DNA of 32,205 nucleotides from Nonomuraea corallina (GTDB lineage Bacteria; Actinomycetota; Actinomycetes; Streptosporangiales; Streptosporangiaceae): positions 1 to 32,205 of the forward strand of contig NZ_JAPNNL010000077.1 in assembly GCF_027620315.1 (NCBI RefSeq), given 5' to 3'. The notes beneath the pieces are model-generated. The model was not told where the DNA came from. It was given only the letters and a program-made list of their open reading frames with translations, and did not search any database. Position numbers and translations under genes: made by a program. Positions 9,623 to 17,447 of the stretch are shown in pieces; the first letter of the stretch is position 1; every line of letters starts with the position of its first letter.

Positions 9623-10279
9623 TCAACCGGTGCGGCGCGCGCGACGGCGCCGGGCCAGTTCGTCAGCGGGATGGTCGGCCGGGACGTCGTCCGCGACCGC
9701 CGCCCGTTCCCCCGGCAGCTCCGCGAGGGATCCTTCGACCTCGCGCCAGACCCGGCCGAGCGCGATGCCGAACACGCCCTGCCCGCCCTGGAGAAGATCG
9801 ATGACCTCGTCGGCCGAGGTGCACTCGTAGACGCTGACGCCGTCGCTCATCAGCGTGATCTGCGCGAGGTCGGCGACCCCGCGGTCGCGCAGATGCTGGA
9901 CGGCGGTACGGATCTGCTGGAGGGAGACTCCGGTGTCGAGGAGCCGTTTGACGACTTTCAGGACCAGGATGTCGCGGAAGCTGTAGAGGCGCTGGGAGCC
10001 GGAGCCCTGTGCGGCTCTTATCGTGGGCTCCACCAGGCCGGTGCGCGCCCAGTAGTCCAGCTGCCTGTAGGTGATGCCGGCCGCCGCGCAGGCCGTGGGC
10101 CCGCGGTATCCGATGTCGTCCGGCAGCGTGGCAGGCTTCTCGTCGAAGAGCAGTCCCTGCTCTCCGGCACGCTGCCGCGCACTCTCGCGCCGCACCGGAT
10201 CTTCCTGGCCGGCCGTCTTTCCCTCGCCGCTGCTGACCGCCACGCGGACCTCCGGCTTTCTCTCATCCCGTGGCCTCAT
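9623..10279 (-). CDS. MerR-family transcriptional regulator (Rv1830-type)
   Basis: DNA-binding protein of the MerR superfamily, 218 residues. A variable hydrophilic N-terminal extension (about 1-55) precedes the winged-helix domain (about 58-130: IGYRGPTACAAAGITYRQLD, YWARTGLVEP, then RLYSFRDILVLKVVKRLLDTG). The remaining C-terminal part (YECTSADEVIDLLQGGQGVF) is typical of the second MerR gene in the garA-ftsR-DUF151-merR block of actinobacteria, as in mycobacterial Rv1830. The ATG at 10279 has no Shine-Dalgarno, whereas an in-frame GTG at 10243 has GGAGG 5 bases upstream and may be the true start. A good promoter lies at 10319-10347. It is followed by gcvP with its own riboswitch. Confidence 0.88.
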   Translation of the reverse strand: MRPRDERKPEVRVAVSSGEGKTAGQEDPVRRESARQRAGEQGLLFDEKPATLPDDIGYRGPTACAAAGITYRQLDYWARTGLVEPTIRAAQGSGSQRLYSFRDILVLKVVKRLLDTGVSLQQIRTAVQHLRDRGVADLAQITLMSDGVSVYECTSADEVIDLLQGGQGVFGIALGRVWREVEGSLAELPGERAAVADDVPADHPADELARRRRARRTG

Positions 10280-10318
10280 CTGGGGGTTCGTAAAAGGTCG
10301 ACCACGGGTTTCACTTGC

Positions 10319-10347
10319 ACCGTAGGACTGTGACCATGCTCAGTCAA
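10319..10347 (-). promoter_or_regulatory. Sigma-70-type promoter for the second MerR gene
   Basis: On the minus strand TTGACT (10347-10342), a 17-base spacer and TACGGT (10324-10319) form a good housekeeping promoter about 40 bases before the ATG at 10279. The second MerR gene can therefore be transcribed apart from the DUF151 gene. Confidence 0.65.
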
Positions 10348-10391
10348 CGATCCGGCTCGGCGCGTCGTGAAGCGTAAATGCACTGAAATAC

Positions 10392-10874
10392 CTACCCCGC
10401 CCGGCCGAAGTCCTCAGGTGAGATCGTGTCAAGGAACTCCCTGAACTTCTCCACCTCGTCCTCCTGGTCATCGGGGATGATCACCCCGGCCTCCTGGACC
10501 ACCTCCTCGCTGGCGAAGATGCGGGCGCCGGTGCGCAGCGCCAGCGCGATCGAGTCGGAAGGACGCGCGCTCACCTCTACGCCGTTGGAGAACACCAGGT
10601 CGGCGAAGAAGATGCCGTCACGCAGGGCGACGATGTTGACGGCGCGCAGGCCCACGCCCAGCGCGCTCAGCACGTCGCGGAACAGGTCATGGGTGAGCGG
10701 CCGGGGCGGCGGCTCGTCGGCCTGGGCCAGCGCTATGGCCGTCGCTTCGGTCATGCCGATCCAGATGGGCAAGAACCGGTCCCCGTGTGCCTCCTTGAGC
10801 AGAACGATCGGCTGATTGGTGGGCATCTCTACCCGGACGCCCACGACCTCCATCTGCAACACGGGCTGCTCCAT
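10392..10874 (-). CDS. Bifunctional nuclease family protein (DUF151, Rv1829-type)
   Basis: Protein of the DUF151 family, some plant members of which show DNase and RNase activity; the bacterial role is unproven. The product is 160 residues. The family core is clear: MEVVGVRVEMPTNQPIVLLK, RFLPIWIGMTEATAIALAQ, RPLTHDLFRDVLSALG, then FFADLVFSNGVEVSARPSDS and IALALRTGARIFASEEVV. It ends with the acidic tail DEVEKFREFLDTISPEDFG. The start at 10874 (MEQPVLQ) is chosen because the family begins just before VVGVRVE; longer in-frame starts (10925, 11015) would add non-conserved residues, and the longest would overlap ftsR. It lies between two MerR genes in the conserved block. Confidence 0.9.
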   Translation of the reverse strand: MEQPVLQMEVVGVRVEMPTNQPIVLLKEAHGDRFLPIWIGMTEATAIALAQADEPPPRPLTHDLFRDVLSALGVGLRAVNIVALRDGIFFADLVFSNGVEVSARPSDSIALALRTGARIFASEEVVQEAGVIIPDDQEDEVEKFREFLDTISPEDFGRAG

Positions 10875-10968
10875 ATTCGACTGGCCGGTGGCCCGGCTCA
10901 GGTCATCGCTGGTCCGCTTCTGCATTTCAACGTAACACCCGCCGGGCCCTGAATGTCCCGCAGGCCGC

Positions 10969-11622
10969 TCATCGGCCCAGAACCCCGCGAACCCCCGTAC
11001 GGAGCAGCGCGGCATGCAGATCGAGCAGCAGCGCGGACAGCTCTCTGGCCGCCTCGTCGGCCTCGCCGATGGCGCCGGGTTTGCGGCGTTTGAGGATCGG
11101 GGCGACCGTCTGCTCCACCAGACCGGCCTCCCGCTCCGCCGCCGCCTTGACCGCGCGCAGGTGACGGGCGTGCAGGCCGAACCTGGCCAGCCCGCCCACG
11201 GCCCGGGCGATCTTCAGCGCCTCCTCGTCGTAGCGCCGGACCACCGGCGCCAGCAGACCGTAGTCCTCCAGCTCGGTGAGCGTCTCCTCGTCGAGCCCGG
11301 CGGCCTCCAGCAACTCGGCGCGGGTGAGCCTGACCTCCTGCGTCTCCTGCAGCGCGCGGGGACGGCCGAAGTTCTCGGCCATCTTGTCCTTGATGACGCG
11401 CAGCGGCAGGTAGTGGTCGCGCTGCTCGGTCAGGATGTAGCGGAGCTGCTCGACGTGCAGGTGAGTGAACTTGCGGAAGCCGGACGGGGTGCGCTCGGGC
11501 TCGATCAGCCCTTCGCCCTCCAGAAACCGGATCTTGGAGATGGTGACGTCGGGGAACTCGCCCTGCAGCAGGGCGAGCACCTCCCCGATGCTCATGTGCG
11601 AGCGTGCCGCCTGTGAGCTCAT
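10969..11622 (-). CDS. ftsR: MerR-family regulator FtsR (Rv1828-type)
   Basis: DNA-binding regulator of the MerR superfamily, 217 residues, homologous in layout to mycobacterial Rv1828 and the corynebacterial FtsR, which controls ftsZ expression. The N-terminal winged helix (about 9-85) contains SIGEVLALLQGEFPDVTISK, IRFLEGEGLIEPERTPSGFR and LRYILTEQRDHYLPLRVIKD. The C-terminal part (about 100-217) is helical and has LTRAELLEAAGLDEETLTEL. The ATG overlaps the stop of garA in an ATGA pattern, so the two genes are translationally coupled. Its place next to garA and the DUF151 gene is the conserved actinobacterial arrangement, which supports the assignment. Confidence 0.9.
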   Translation of the reverse strand: MSSQAARSHMSIGEVLALLQGEFPDVTISKIRFLEGEGLIEPERTPSGFRKFTHLHVEQLRYILTEQRDHYLPLRVIKDKMAENFGRPRALQETQEVRLTRAELLEAAGLDEETLTELEDYGLLAPVVRRYDEEALKIARAVGGLARFGLHARHLRAVKAAAEREAGLVEQTVAPILKRRKPGAIGEADEAARELSALLLDLHAALLRTGVRGVLGR

Positions 11623-12131
11623 GCGCCGGCGGTGGTCCGCATCAGGAACAGCAGCCGGAACTTGCCGATCTGCACCTCGTCGCCGGAGTGGAGCGGAACC
11701 TCCTCGATCCGCTCGCGGTTGACGTAGGTGCCGTTGAGGCTGCCCACGTCGCGCACGGAGAACTGGCCCCCGCGGTGGCGGTAGAACTCGACGTGACGGC
11801 GCGAGACCGTGATGTCGTCGAGGAAGATGTCGCTCTCCGGATGACGACCCGTGGTGGTGAGGTCCTTGTCGAGCCGGAAGCGGCTGCCCTGGTTGGGCCC
11901 CCGGGTGACCGTGAGCAGCGCCGCGCCGGGCGGGAGCTGCTCGACCAGAGCCCGCTCCGCCAGCAGCATGTCGCCGGTCTCAGCCTCGTACGCCTCTATT
12001 CCCGCGACGGAGATCGTCGATGTGGTGTCCCCGGAGACCTCGGGTCTGGTCAGCTGGGTCCCACAACGGGAACAGAAACGGGCATCCTCGGGGTTGGCAT
12101 GCCCGCACTGCGTGCAGTAGACGCTCGGCAT
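11619..12131 (-). CDS. garA: FHA-domain regulator GarA/OdhI-like with an N-terminal zinc ribbon
   Basis: Small phosphopeptide-binding regulator, 170 residues. In mycobacteria and corynebacteria the homologue inhibits 2-oxoglutarate dehydrogenase and glutamate dehydrogenase and is released by Ser/Thr kinase phosphorylation. Here the N-terminus is a zinc ribbon (CTQC at 6-9, CSRC at 20-23), followed by DTTST (35-39), which corresponds to the ETTS phospho-threonine motif of GarA. The FHA domain (about 68-160) has all key residues: GRHPESD, SRRH and SLNGTYVN. The ATG at 12131 is chosen because it begins the zinc ribbon and AGGAGG lies 12 bases upstream; a longer frame to 12239 would overlap the predicted promoter. 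It is the first gene of garA-ftsR. Confidence 0.9.
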   Translation of the reverse strand: MPSVYCTQCGHANPEDARFCSRCGTQLTRPEVSGDTTSTISVAGIEAYEAETGDMLLAERALVEQLPPGAALLTVTRGPNQGSRFRLDKDLTTTGRHPESDIFLDDITVSRRHVEFYRHRGGQFSVRDVGSLNGTYVNRERIEEVPLHSGDEVQIGKFRLLFLMRTTAGA

Positions 12132-12217
12132 CGATCGGCTCGGCCTCCTACCGCGAAGTCGCGGCAACGTGCTCGGGGCGCGCCTCGCTTCGCTCTTCAC
12201 GTTTTTGCGAATGCCGC

Positions 12218-12246
12218 AACTTACGCTGATCAGCGGCAAAGGTCAA
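12218..12246 (-). promoter_or_regulatory. Sigma-70-type promoter for garA-ftsR
   Basis: On the minus strand TTGACC (12246-12241), a 17-base spacer and TAAGTT (12223-12218) give a strong promoter match, about 80 bases before the garA start. The leader contains the inverted repeat CCGCGACTTCGCGG. The rest of the interval up to 12387 shows no gene. Confidence 0.7.
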
Positions 12247-12387
12247 GGCGGGGCGCTGGATGACAGGTTTGGACGCTGACAAAGTTACAACCGTCCCCAC
12301 CTGAAGGTCCATGCCGCCGCGCGTCTTAACATTACGATCTTGCGGTCCTTCCCGACAAATCGAGGACAGAACGCGGCGCCGCGTGGA

Positions 12388-14889
12388 TCATGTCGCCTCC
12401 TCCACCACCCGGGCCCAGCGTTCCAGCAGGATCTGCGCGGTGTCGACATCGGCGGCCTCCGCCCACAGATCGGTCATCGGTTCGGTGGCGGCGGGCAGGA
12501 TGAGCACCCAGCTGCCGTCGTCGCCGACGACGCGCACCCCGTCGGTGGTGTCGATCCGGTAGCCGTCGGGGCTGGACTCGGCCGCCTCGATGACCGAGCG
12601 CATCACCGCTCCCTTGGCCGCCCACTGCGTCGGGATCGTCCGTTTGAGCAGCCGCGCCTCGGGGATCCTGGCGTCGATCTGGCTGAGCGAGAGCCGGGTG
12701 CGGGCCACCAGCCCGAGCAGCCGCATGAAGGCGGCCAGCCCGTCGATCGCGGCGCTGAACTCGGGCACCACGAACCCGCCCCGCCCGTCACCCGCGAAGA
12801 TCATGCCGGGGTCGGCGGCGGCCGAGGTGAGCGCGTCGACGGCGGTCGCGGTCCAGCGGACCTGCACGCCGTGGAAGCGGCACACCTGCTCGGCGACCCG
12901 GGTGGTGGTGACGGGCAGCGCCACCTGGCCGCCGCGGCGCTCGGCGGCCACCAGGTCGAGGACGACCAGCAGGGCCCGTTCCTCGCTGATGAGCTGGCCC
13001 TGTTCGTCCACCAGCGCGATCCGCTCCCCCACCGGGTCGAACCGGACCCCGAAGGCCGCCCGTGAGGAGCTGACGAGCTCCGACAGCCGCTGCAGGTCGC
13101 GGCGGCGCTCGGCGATGGTCTCGGTGGGCGACAGGTCGTCCAGCACGGCGTTGACGGTGAGCACCTCGATGCCGGCCCGGCCGAGCAGCCTGGGCAGCAC
13201 CAGCGACGAGGTGCCGCCCGCGCAGTCGGCCACCACCTTCATCCCGCGCACGCCGGTCATGTCGATCCGGCGCAGCAGCTCGTGGGTGTAGTCCTCGACC
13301 GCCCTGGCCGGGAAGGTGAGCTCGGCGATCTCGCCGGGGAAGGCGCGGCGGAACTCCTGGCGGGAGAAGACGCGTTCCAGCTTGCGCTGGGCGCCGGGCG
13401 ACAGGTCGGCGCCGCCGTCGTCCATGATGACGATGTCCACGCTCTGCGGGTCTCCCGCGGTGGTGCGCAGCGTGATGCCGCCGGCCGCGGTGGACCTGGA
13501 GGTGTGGAAGCGCGCCACCGGCAGCGGCGCGGCCTCCAGGTCGTGCACGTTGATCGCGCTGGCGTTGAGCGCGCCGATCACGGCCCGTTTGAACGCCCGG
13601 GCGACCAGCGAGGCGTCGCGCGAGATGACGACGTGCTCGCCCTTCTTGAGCGTGGTGGCGTAGGCGCTGGCCAGCCGGACGCACAGCTCGGGCGTGATCT
13701 CGACGTTGACCAGCCCGCTCACGCCGCGCGGGCCGAACAGCCCGCGCTGGCCGCGCGACTCCCAGATCACGCTGGTGTTGACGACCGCGCCGGCCTCGAT
13801 GGTCTTGAACGGGTAGATCTTGACCCCGCTGGAGACGTACGCCTCCGCCTCGATGACGCACTCGTCACCGATGATCGCGTTCTCCTCGATGCGGGCCCCG
13901 CTCATCACGTCGGTGGACTTGCCGATCACGCAGCCGCGCAGGTGGGTGCCGGGGCCGAGGTAGACGTTGTCGTGCACGATCGCGCGGTGCAGGAAGGCGC
14001 CCTCGCGCACCACCGCGTTGTTGCCGAGCACCGTGTACTCGCGCAGCTCGGCGCCGGCCTCCACCTTGGCGTACTCGCCGATGAACAGCGGCCCCTTGAG
14101 CACCGCGTCGGGCTCGACCGACGCCGAGCCCGCCACCCACACGCCCGGCGACACCTCGAAGCCGCCGATGTCCAGGCTCACCTTGCCGGACAGGGCGTCG
14201 GCCTGGGCCTTGAGATAGCTGTCGTGGGTGCCGACGTCCTCCCAGTAGCCCTCGGCCACGTAGCCGTAGATGGGGGCGCCGCGCTCCAGCAGCCGCGGGA
14301 AGACGTCGGCCGACCAGTCGGCGGGCTCGCCGCCGGGGACGTCGCCCAGCACCTCGGGCTCCATCACGTAGACGCCGGTGTTGACCGTGTCGGAGAAGAC
14401 CTGGCCCCAGGTGGGCTTCTCCAGGAAGCGCTGCACCCGCCCGGCCTCGTCGACGATGACGATGCCGAACTCCAGCGGGTTCGGCACCCGTTTGAGGCCG
14501 ATCGTGACGAGCGCCCCGGTGTCGCGGTGGAAGCGGATCATGTCGGTCAGGTCGATGTCGGTGAGCGCGTCACCGGAGATGACCAGGAACCGGTCGTCGC
14601 GCAGCCGGGCTGCGGCGTTCTTGACGCTGCCCGCGGTGCCCAGGGGCACGTCCTCGGTCGCGTACTGCAGGCGCATGCCGAGCTCGTCGCCGTCGCCGAA
14701 GTAGTTGCGCACCAGCGCGGCCAGGAACTGCACCGTGACCACGGTCTCGGTGATGCCGTGCCGTTTGAGCAGGCGCAGCACGTGTTCCATGATCGGACGG
14801 TTGACCACGGGAAGCAGGGGTTTGGGTTGGTTGGCCGTCATCGGCCGCAACCGGGTGCCTTCGCCGCCCGCCATGACAACCGCCTTCAC
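12388..14889 (-). CDS. Mannose-1-phosphate guanylyltransferase-like protein fused to a degenerate phosphomannomutase domain
   Basis: 833 residues in three parts. Residues 1-235 are a nucleotidyltransferase (GGEGTRLRPM, PKPLLPV, VISGDALTDIDL, FLEKP, WEDVGT), expected to make GDP-mannose for glycans and mannosylated lipids. Residues about 245-375 are left-handed beta-helix hexapeptides. Residues about 385-833 have the phosphohexomutase fold, but the active loops are altered: the usual TASHNP is TTAGDP (476-481), the metal loop DGDGDR is DPVGER (618-623), and GGExSGH is GDGRGGF (700-706). The mutase half is probably not active. The gene follows the CDP-alcohol transferase gene with 3 bases between, as in other actinobacteria (SCO1388/SCO1389 in S. 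coelicolor). It could also use another sugar phosphate. Confidence 0.88.
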   Translation of the reverse strand: MKAVVMAGGEGTRLRPMTANQPKPLLPVVNRPIMEHVLRLLKRHGITETVVTVQFLAALVRNYFGDGDELGMRLQYATEDVPLGTAGSVKNAAARLRDDRFLVISGDALTDIDLTDMIRFHRDTGALVTIGLKRVPNPLEFGIVIVDEAGRVQRFLEKPTWGQVFSDTVNTGVYVMEPEVLGDVPGGEPADWSADVFPRLLERGAPIYGYVAEGYWEDVGTHDSYLKAQADALSGKVSLDIGGFEVSPGVWVAGSASVEPDAVLKGPLFIGEYAKVEAGAELREYTVLGNNAVVREGAFLHRAIVHDNVYLGPGTHLRGCVIGKSTDVMSGARIEENAIIGDECVIEAEAYVSSGVKIYPFKTIEAGAVVNTSVIWESRGQRGLFGPRGVSGLVNVEITPELCVRLASAYATTLKKGEHVVISRDASLVARAFKRAVIGALNASAINVHDLEAAPLPVARFHTSRSTAAGGITLRTTAGDPQSVDIVIMDDGGADLSPGAQRKLERVFSRQEFRRAFPGEIAELTFPARAVEDYTHELLRRIDMTGVRGMKVVADCAGGTSSLVLPRLLGRAGIEVLTVNAVLDDLSPTETIAERRRDLQRLSELVSSSRAAFGVRFDPVGERIALVDEQGQLISEERALLVVLDLVAAERRGGQVALPVTTTRVAEQVCRFHGVQVRWTATAVDALTSAAADPGMIFAGDGRGGFVVPEFSAAIDGLAAFMRLLGLVARTRLSLSQIDARIPEARLLKRTIPTQWAAKGAVMRSVIEAAESSPDGYRIDTTDGVRVVGDDGSWVLILPAATEPMTDLWAEAADVDTAQILLERWARVVEEAT

Positions 14890-14892
14890 CGC

Positions 14893-15474
14893 TCACTCCT
14901 TCGTGGTCGCGGTCACGAGCCTGCGTACCTGCACCACGTACAACACGCCCGCCCACCAATACAGCCCCGTTCCCCACAGCGCGAACGCCCACCCGACGAC
15001 GCGGGCTATTTCGGCATACCACCCCGGGTGGGAGGCGAGGAAGAGCAGAGGGAAGGCGTACATGAGGTTGAACATGGCGGCCTTGCCCAGAAAATGCACC
15101 TGAAGTGCACGGTAGCCATGCTTGCGGAGGACGGGGAAGGAACAGAGGACGAACAGCTCCCTGGCCAGGATCACCACGACCAGCCACCAGGGGATGATCT
15201 CCCGCACCAGCAGCGCCAGGATCGTCGCGAACACGTACAGCTTGTCCGCGGCCGGGTCGATCAGCCGCCCGAGACGGCTGGTCTGGTTGAACGCCCGAGC
15301 GATCTTCCCGTCGAGCCAGTCGGTGAACCCGGCCACCGCCAGCACCGCCAGGGCCCACCCGTCCGCCCGCGGCCCGAGGATCAGCCACAGGAAGACGGGC
15401 ACGCCAAGGAGGCGCAGGAAGCTCAGCAGGTTCGGAACCGTCCAGATCCGGTCCTCGGCGGAAGTGTCACTCAC
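14893..15474 (-). CDS. CDP-alcohol phosphatidyltransferase, likely eukaryotic-type cardiolipin synthase
   Basis: Integral membrane enzyme of 193 residues that transfers a phosphatidyl group from CDP-diacylglycerol to an alcohol. The family signature DGx2ARx8Gx3Dx3D is present (DGKIARAFNQTSRLGRLIDP followed by AADK). Several hydrophobic segments follow (ADGWALAVLAVAGF, FATILALLVREIIPWWLVV, FALWGTGLYWWAGVLYVV). The start is taken as GTG at 15474 (SDTSAEDRIWTVPNLLSFLR); a more upstream ATG would add a basic, unconserved leader. In S. coelicolor the protein at this position, next to the guanylyltransferase gene, was shown to be a cardiolipin synthase of the eukaryotic type, so that is the preferred role; phosphatidylglycerophosphate synthase is the alternative. 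Confidence 0.88.
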   Translation of the reverse strand: MSDTSAEDRIWTVPNLLSFLRLLGVPVFLWLILGPRADGWALAVLAVAGFTDWLDGKIARAFNQTSRLGRLIDPAADKLYVFATILALLVREIIPWWLVVVILARELFVLCSFPVLRKHGYRALQVHFLGKAAMFNLMYAFPLLFLASHPGWYAEIARVVGWAFALWGTGLYWWAGVLYVVQVRRLVTATTKE

Positions 15475-15536
15475 GCCCCAGACCCTACTGCGCGAACGTG
15501 CAGCCCAGCGGGGCCGCATCCGGCCAACGGGCCCCG

Positions 15537-16358
15537 TCAGGCGCGGACGAAGGCGTGCGTGCGGCCGATCTCCGCGAACCCGAGGCGGGCGTAGAACTCC
15601 CTGGGCCAGTCGGCGGCGTCGGCCACCAGGAACACCAGCCCGGCCTGCGAGGTCGCCTCGGCCAGCAGCGAGAGCATCAGCGCGCGGGCGTGACCCCTGC
15701 CCCGGTGGCGCACGGCGGTCACCAGCTCCTCGATCTGCGCCACGCCGTCGTGCACGTACAGGTCGGCGCGGGCCGCGAGGTCGCCGCCGTCAGCGCGCAC
15801 GCCGCGGAACCCGACCCGGTCGGCGCCGGCCAGGCGGGCCTCCGACCGCCGGGCGAGCTGCTCGATCGCCTCGTCGCCGACGTCGGGGAGCGCCTCGCGC
15901 CAGGCCGCCCGCAGCTCGGGCAGCAGCGTCTCCAGCGAGAGCTCCTCAGCGTGCGGGACGCGGGGCGGGTCGCCGCGGAAGACCATGAGCACGTTCTCCT
16001 CGTGCTGGTAGCCCGCCGCCGCGAACGCGGGCGCGAACGCCCGGCCCAGCCCGTCGTCGTCCACGCACACCATGCGGTGGCCGCGCTCCCCCAGCACCTC
16101 CTCCGCCGCGCCGAGCACGGCCCCGGGGTCCTCGCCGGACCACACGAGGAGCTTGTTGTCGTCGTACGAGGCCGCGTAGCGATCGTCGAGCACCGCGAAC
16201 CCGCCGGGCACCGGCACCACCCGGGGCGCCCGCCGCCGGGCGAAGCCGCGCAGGAACTCCAGCACGACAGCCGGCTCCCGCCCCGGACGGGCGTGGCCGG
16301 CCGGAACGGGGCCGGCCGGGATGGGGCCGGCCGGGATGGGGGCGGAGGGCGTGGTCAT
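15537..16358 (-). CDS. GNAT-family N-acetyltransferase
   Basis: Predicted acetyl-CoA-dependent acetyltransferase, 273 residues. The catalytic domain is C-terminal: AQIEELVTAVRHRGRGHARA (about 208-227, with the acetyl-CoA motif R-x-x-G-x-G/A as RHRGRGHA), LVFLVADAADWPREFYARLG and FAEIGRTHAFV. The N-terminal 130 residues are less conserved and may bind the substrate. The extreme N-terminus is a Pro/Ala/Gly repeat (IPAGPIPAGPVPAG) encoded by 15-base tandem repeats. The ATG overlaps the trpF stop in an ATGA pattern, so it is translationally coupled to trpF. The substrate cannot be told from the sequence. Confidence 0.82.
   Translation of the reverse strand: MTTPSAPIPAGPIPAGPVPAGHARPGREPAVVLEFLRGFARRRAPRVVPVPGGFAVLDDRYAASYDDNKLLVWSGEDPGAVLGAAEEVLGERGHRMVCVDDDGLGRAFAPAFAAAGYQHEENVLMVFRGDPPRVPHAEELSLETLLPELRAAWREALPDVGDEAIEQLARRSEARLAGADRVGFRGVRADGGDLAARADLYVHDGVAQIEELVTAVRHRGRGHARALMLSLLAEATSQAGLVFLVADAADWPREFYARLGFAEIGRTHAFVRA
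16296..16340. repeat. Three 15-base tandem repeats at the 5' end of the GNAT gene
   Basis: GCCGGCCGGAACGGG is followed by two identical copies of GCCGGCCGGGATGGG. On the minus strand they encode repeated Pro-Ala-Gly-Pro-Ile/Val near the N-terminus. Confidence 0.9.
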
Positions 16359-16954
16359 CGGTCAGGCCCCCCGCGGGCGGCCGTGACGAAGGCGGCCATC
16401 AGCGCGGGGTCCTTGACGCCGGGCGCGGTCTCGACGCCGCTGGAGACGTCGACCCCCCACGGGCGGGCGGCGGCCACGGCCTCGGCGACGTTGCCGGGCG
16501 CCAGGCCGCCCGCGAGCAGCCACCGCCCGGTGGGGCGGCCGCGCACGGCCGACCAGTCCCACGGCTCGCCGGAGCCGGCCCGGGGCGCGTCGACGATGAG
16601 CAGGCTCTCGTCGTAGGCGCCGCACCGCAGGTCGGCCCGCGCGTCGACGGCCCTGATCAGGGTGCGGCCGAGGTCCTTGAGCGCGGTGAAGTCGGCGTGC
16701 GGGTGGTGGCCGTGGAGCTGGATCGCCCGCACGCCGGCCGCGAGCGCCGCGTCCCGCACCTCGGCCGGGTCCTCGCCGCGGAAGACGCCCACGGTCAGCA
16801 CCTCGGGCGGCACCAGGGACGCCAGCTCGGCGGCCCGCTCGGGCGTGATCCGGCGCGAGCTGCTGGTCAGCACGAATCCGACGGCGTCGGCGCCGGCCTC
16901 GACGGCGGCGGCCACGTGGCCGGGGTCGGTCAGGCCGCAGATCTTCACGTACAC
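16355..16954 (-). CDS. trpF: Phosphoribosylanthranilate isomerase
   Basis: Tryptophan pathway enzyme that performs the Amadori rearrangement of phosphoribosylanthranilate. It has 199 residues, the usual length, and a TIM-barrel pattern. The general base cysteine (C6) is in MYVKICGLTD, and the general acid aspartate (D122) is in LLIVDAPRAGSG. Other family strings: GADAVGFVLTSSSRRITPE, TVGVFRGEDP, AIQLHGH, LAGGLAPGNVAEAV and GVDVSSGVETAPGVKDP, the last two forming the phosphate site. The start is GTG at 16954, with a GTG at 16948 possible. No other trp gene is nearby. It lies 10 bases after a membrane protein gene and overlaps the GNAT gene. Many actinomycetes lack trpF and use bifunctional PriA, so this copy is notable. 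Confidence 0.93.
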   Translation of the reverse strand: MYVKICGLTDPGHVAAAVEAGADAVGFVLTSSSRRITPERAAELASLVPPEVLTVGVFRGEDPAEVRDAALAAGVRAIQLHGHHPHADFTALKDLGRTLIRAVDARADLRCGAYDESLLIVDAPRAGSGEPWDWSAVRGRPTGRWLLAGGLAPGNVAEAVAAARPWGVDVSSGVETAPGVKDPALMAAFVTAARGGPDR

Positions 16955-16964
16955 AGGAACGAGG

Positions 16965-17390
16965 CTAGCGGCGGCGGGACGCGCCTGGCGACCACGACCA
17001 GATGAGCAGCGCGGTGCTGAGCCCGGCCATGACGATGCCGTTGGGCAGGTGCGCGCCGAGCAGCTCCCAGGTGAAGTGCTGGCCCATCCCGGCGGCGAAC
17101 AGCACGAGACTGGCCAGGGCGGGCCAGCCGGCGCCGCGGCCGGGACGCCACACGAGCACGGCGAGGACGAGCTGCAGCAGGCCGGCGAGGTGGATCAGCA
17201 TCCCGGCCATCACGTGGGCCTCGGCCATCGCCCCGTCGGTGGCGACCGACTGGCCGGCGAGCGAGCCCGCCACCACGAGACCGGCGGCCTGAGCGATGAT
17301 CGCGAGCCGGAGCGCGTACAGCAGGACGCTGTTGACCGGCGGGGCGGGGGTCTCGGCGGGCGGGCGCCGGAAGAGGTCGGTGTCGGACAT
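16965..17390 (-). CDS. Small four-helix membrane protein
   Basis: Not recognised as a named family. The 141-residue product has four hydrophobic segments: about 20-44 (VLLYALRLAIIAQAAGLVVA), 58-82 (AHVMAGMLIHLAGLLQLVLA), 88-112 and 115-134. Several histidines (HVMAGMLIH, QHFTWE) lie near the membrane. The short N-terminus is cytoplasmic and Pro-rich. The start is the second of two close ATGs (17390), because AAAGG lies 9 bases upstream of it; from the first (17396) the spacing would be only 3. It lies 57 bases after the response regulator gene and 10 bases before trpF, all on the same strand, so it may be read with either. Confidence 0.75.
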   Translation of the reverse strand: MSDTDLFRRPPAETPAPPVNSVLLYALRLAIIAQAAGLVVAGSLAGQSVATDGAMAEAHVMAGMLIHLAGLLQLVLAVLVWRPGRGAGWPALASLVLFAAGMGQHFTWELLGAHLPNGIVMAGLSTALLIWSWSPGASRRR

Positions 17391-17396
17391 GGTCAT

Positions 17397-17416
17397 GGTC
17401 CTTTCGATCGAGGACC
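17397..17416 (-). promoter_or_regulatory. Hairpin over the ribosome-binding site of the membrane protein gene
   Basis: GGTCCT and AGGACC form a perfect 6-base stem around TTCGATCG, next to the start codon. The Shine-Dalgarno AAAGG (minus strand) is in the loop and right arm, so folding could limit translation or mark the end of the response regulator transcript. Confidence 0.3.
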
Positions 17417-17447
17417 CCAGGATGCGCGCCGGACCCGCCCGCGGTCG

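Noticed and set aside
13282..15594. 770-codon open frame opposite the guanylyltransferase and CDP-alcohol transferase genes
   Set aside because: High-GC shadow running across two real genes and their junction; no recognisable motif.
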